Translations under genes and position numbers: made by a program
The notes under the pieces: model-generated
What the model saw: the letters and a program-made list of their open reading frames with translations, nothing else
The model's database searches: none
Told to the model about the DNA's origin: nothing
Part shown: positions 4,864 through 5,621 of the stretch, in pieces
Numbering within the stretch: position 1 is the first letter of the stretch
Layout: the number at the start of each line of letters is the position of its first letter
Assembly (NCBI GenBank): GCA_050486105.1
Contig: JBJHCR010000391.1
Location: 1 to 5,621, forward strand
Source: JAEXNA01 sp050486105
Lineage (GTDB): Bacteria > Vulcanimicrobiota > Xenobia > Xenobiales > JADMJV01
Direction: 5' to 3'
DNA length: 5,621 bases

Positions 4864-5160
4864 ATGAAAGAAAATTCGTTCTCGTATCTGATCAGATCAG
4901 GCCGTCGTGGTCTTCTCACCCCTCGAAGGCTAGCGGTTCTCCTCGAAATCGAGGGTTTCCTTAGGCAATATGGCTATCCACCGACGGTTCGTGAACTCGG
5001 TCAAAGGCTGAATCTGCGATCACCATCTACAGTTCAGAGCCACCTTGAGGTTCTGGAGTTGGCTGGAATGCTCGTTCCTCACACGCATTATCGGCGAGGA
5101 CACGAGTTGAGTGAGCAGGCTCTGGACTTGCTCTCATCTCGAGGAGATCTGGCCGCTTGA
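4864..5160 (+). CDS. Stand-alone LexA-type winged-helix DNA-binding protein without protease domain
   Basis: This is a 98-residue protein from ATG 4864, with GGAGG (4854-4858) 5 nt upstream. Residues ~18-80 are a LexA DNA-binding domain in canonical order: LTPRRLAVLLEIEGFLRQ, GYPPTVRELGQRLNL (37-51) and the recognition-helix region RSPSTVQSHLEVLELAGML (52-70), then the wing (VPHTHYRRGHEL). Full LexA is about 200 residues, with a C-terminal S24 serine protease domain (Ser/Lys dyad, Ala-Gly cleavage site) that mediates RecA-stimulated self-cleavage. None of that is present, and none appears in any frame of the ~110 bp after the stop, so a simple recent frameshift is not seen. Such a protein could bind LexA-like operators but could not be inactivated by self-cleavage. 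It may compete with a full LexA elsewhere or control a separate regulon. Without a dimerising C-terminal domain its mode of dimerisation is unclear. It is monocistronic, with terminator-like hairpins following. Confidence 0.85.
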   Translation: MKENSFSYLIRSGRRGLLTPRRLAVLLEIEGFLRQYGYPPTVRELGQRLNLRSPSTVQSHLEVLELAGMLVPHTHYRRGHELSEQALDLLSSRGDLAA

Positions 5161-5204
5161 GGCCAGGAACTCTTTTCTTGTGAATGGAAACCCTCTCTTG
5201 TAAG

Positions 5205-5232
5205 AAGCCTCCTATTCTCGGGTGGGGCTTTT
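5205..5232 (+). terminator. Intrinsic terminator candidate after the LexA-like gene
   Basis: AAGCCTC (5205-5211) pairs with GGGGCTT (5224-5230), including one G-U pair, to give a 7-bp stem. Four Ts (5229-5232) close the structure. It begins 45 nt after the stop of the LexA-like gene. The loop is 12 nt, but one or two extra pairs with a bulged T may shorten it. Confidence 0.5.
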
Positions 5233-5233
5233 G

Positions 5234-5255
5234 CCGGAAGCAGTTCTGCTTTTGG
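5234..5255 (+). terminator. Second terminator-like hairpin
   Basis: AAGCAG (5238-5243) faces CTGCTT (5246-5251), followed by TT (TTTT at 5250-5253). Allowing G-U pairs, the stem can be extended outward to CC (5234-5235) and GG (5254-5255). It lies directly behind the first hairpin and 15 nt before the next gene, so it is either a tandem terminator for the LexA-like gene or an attenuator in the leader of the next one. Confidence 0.4.
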
Positions 5256-5270
5256 ATGGAATGAGGTTAA

Positions 5271-5621
5271 TTGAAGAAGCAACAAAGATATCTTGAGTAT
5301 CGTTTCAAAAGAGGCCAGATATTTCGTTTTCACGTTTCTCGGACCTGTCAAAGGGCTCTTGCCAAACCGACAGGAGCACTGTTGCGCTTGGTGGGCAAGA
5401 AGTTCAAGGAGCAGACGGAAGATTTTCGTGAAGAGTGGGCTCTCGAGGTGAGAGTGACCGATGTCAGGCCAGACTGGAGTGCGATCTGCAAATCTCAGGT
5501 TACCGACGCCAAAAAGTTTCTCCAAGAGCGGGAGGTCCCTTTCCCTGGTGATTCCAACCCGACAACCCTCTACCTTAATGAGACGGTGGACCGATTCGGG
5601 CTGCTGAGCGAACATCAGGGG
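5271..5621 (+). CDS. Hypothetical protein, TTG start, 3' end outside the window
   Basis: An open frame of 117 codons runs to the window edge with no stop; I do not recognise the product. The start is TTG 5271, directly after an in-frame TAA (5268-5270), with GAGG (5263-5266) 4 nt upstream. No ATG occurs in this frame. The N-terminus is basic (MKKQQRYLEYRFKRGQIFRF) and has no signal peptide. A segment EEWALEVRVTDVRPDWSAI (residues ~56-74) alternates hydrophobic residues like a beta sheet, and LYLNETVDRFGLL (~100-112) is near the edge. The overall pattern (YxFKxGQ-aromatic, then ExxVxVTDVRPDxSA) loosely recalls beta-barrel-type secreted proteins of unknown function, but this is not a family assignment. 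It follows the LexA-like gene by 110 bp with two hairpins between them. A weak promoter-like pair, TTGTGA (5178-5183) and TAAGAA (5201-5206), precedes the hairpins. Confidence 0.6.
   Translation, partial: MKKQQRYLEYRFKRGQIFRFHVSRTCQRALAKPTGALLRLVGKKFKEQTEDFREEWALEVRVTDVRPDWSAICKSQVTDAKKFLQEREVPFPGDSNPTTLYLNETVDRFGLLSEHQG

Noticed and set aside
5088..5615. A 175-codon minus-strand open frame.
   Set aside because: It overlaps the LexA-like gene's 3' end, both terminator-like hairpins and the TTG-started plus-strand gene. It has no ribosome binding site I can see, and its translation has no recognisable domain. The plus-strand reading explains the region better.

Overview
The window reads as a Gram-negative-type bacterial chromosome fragment. 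Several features recall Verrucomicrobia or a related PVC lineage: an OleD-like short-chain dehydrogenase/reductase (SDR), a PilZ protein, a DedA/YqaA membrane protein, and LexA-box-like sites matching the form published for Verrucomicrobia (TGTTC-N4-GAACA). The phylum assignment is an inference of modest confidence. There are no rRNA or tRNA genes, CRISPR arrays, insertion sequences or phage genes.

Layout. (1) Positions 1-54 are a short leader holding a LexA-box-like palindrome. (2) Positions 55-1590 (+) are one long reading frame. Its first ~209 codons encode the N-terminus of the excision-repair ATPase UvrA, and the rest encodes an OleD-like SDR that lacks its NAD(P)-binding glycine loop. 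GC content falls from about 63-73% to about 50% at the join, so this is either a gene fusion or, more likely, a chimeric join between two genomes. (3) Positions 1610-2011 (-) encode a 133-residue Pro/Ala/Ser/Gln-rich, probably disordered protein. (4) Positions 2012-2129 are a divergent intergenic region with two TGTTAACA palindromes 20 bp apart. (5) Positions 2130-3176 (+) encode an unrecognised membrane-anchored protein whose start is disturbed by a 7-G tract. It overlaps by 4 bp a YqaA/DedA-family membrane protein gene (3173-3787), and the two form a clear operon. (6) Positions 3840-4535 (-) encode a YcgR-like protein with a PilZ domain whose c-di-GMP signature is degraded. A hairpin lies just upstream of its ribosome binding site. 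(7) Positions 4536-4863 are a 328-bp divergent intergenic region. (8) Positions 4864-5160 (+) encode a stand-alone LexA-type winged-helix DNA-binding domain with no self-cleaving protease domain, preceded by a second LexA-box-like site. (9) Two hairpins with T-tracts follow, then an unrecognised TTG-started gene (5271 onward) that runs off the window.

How the genes work together. The only firm cotranscribed pair is the 2130-3176 gene and yqaA. The most interesting regulatory theme is LexA-related: a truncated LexA-like regulator, a LexA-box-like site at its own promoter, and a similar site in front of the uvrA start. The uvrA site may come from a different genome if the join is an assembly artefact. 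No complete new multi-gene system is evident. The individual oddities are the chimeric uvrA/SDR frame, the protease-less LexA, the poly-G start and the degenerate PilZ protein.
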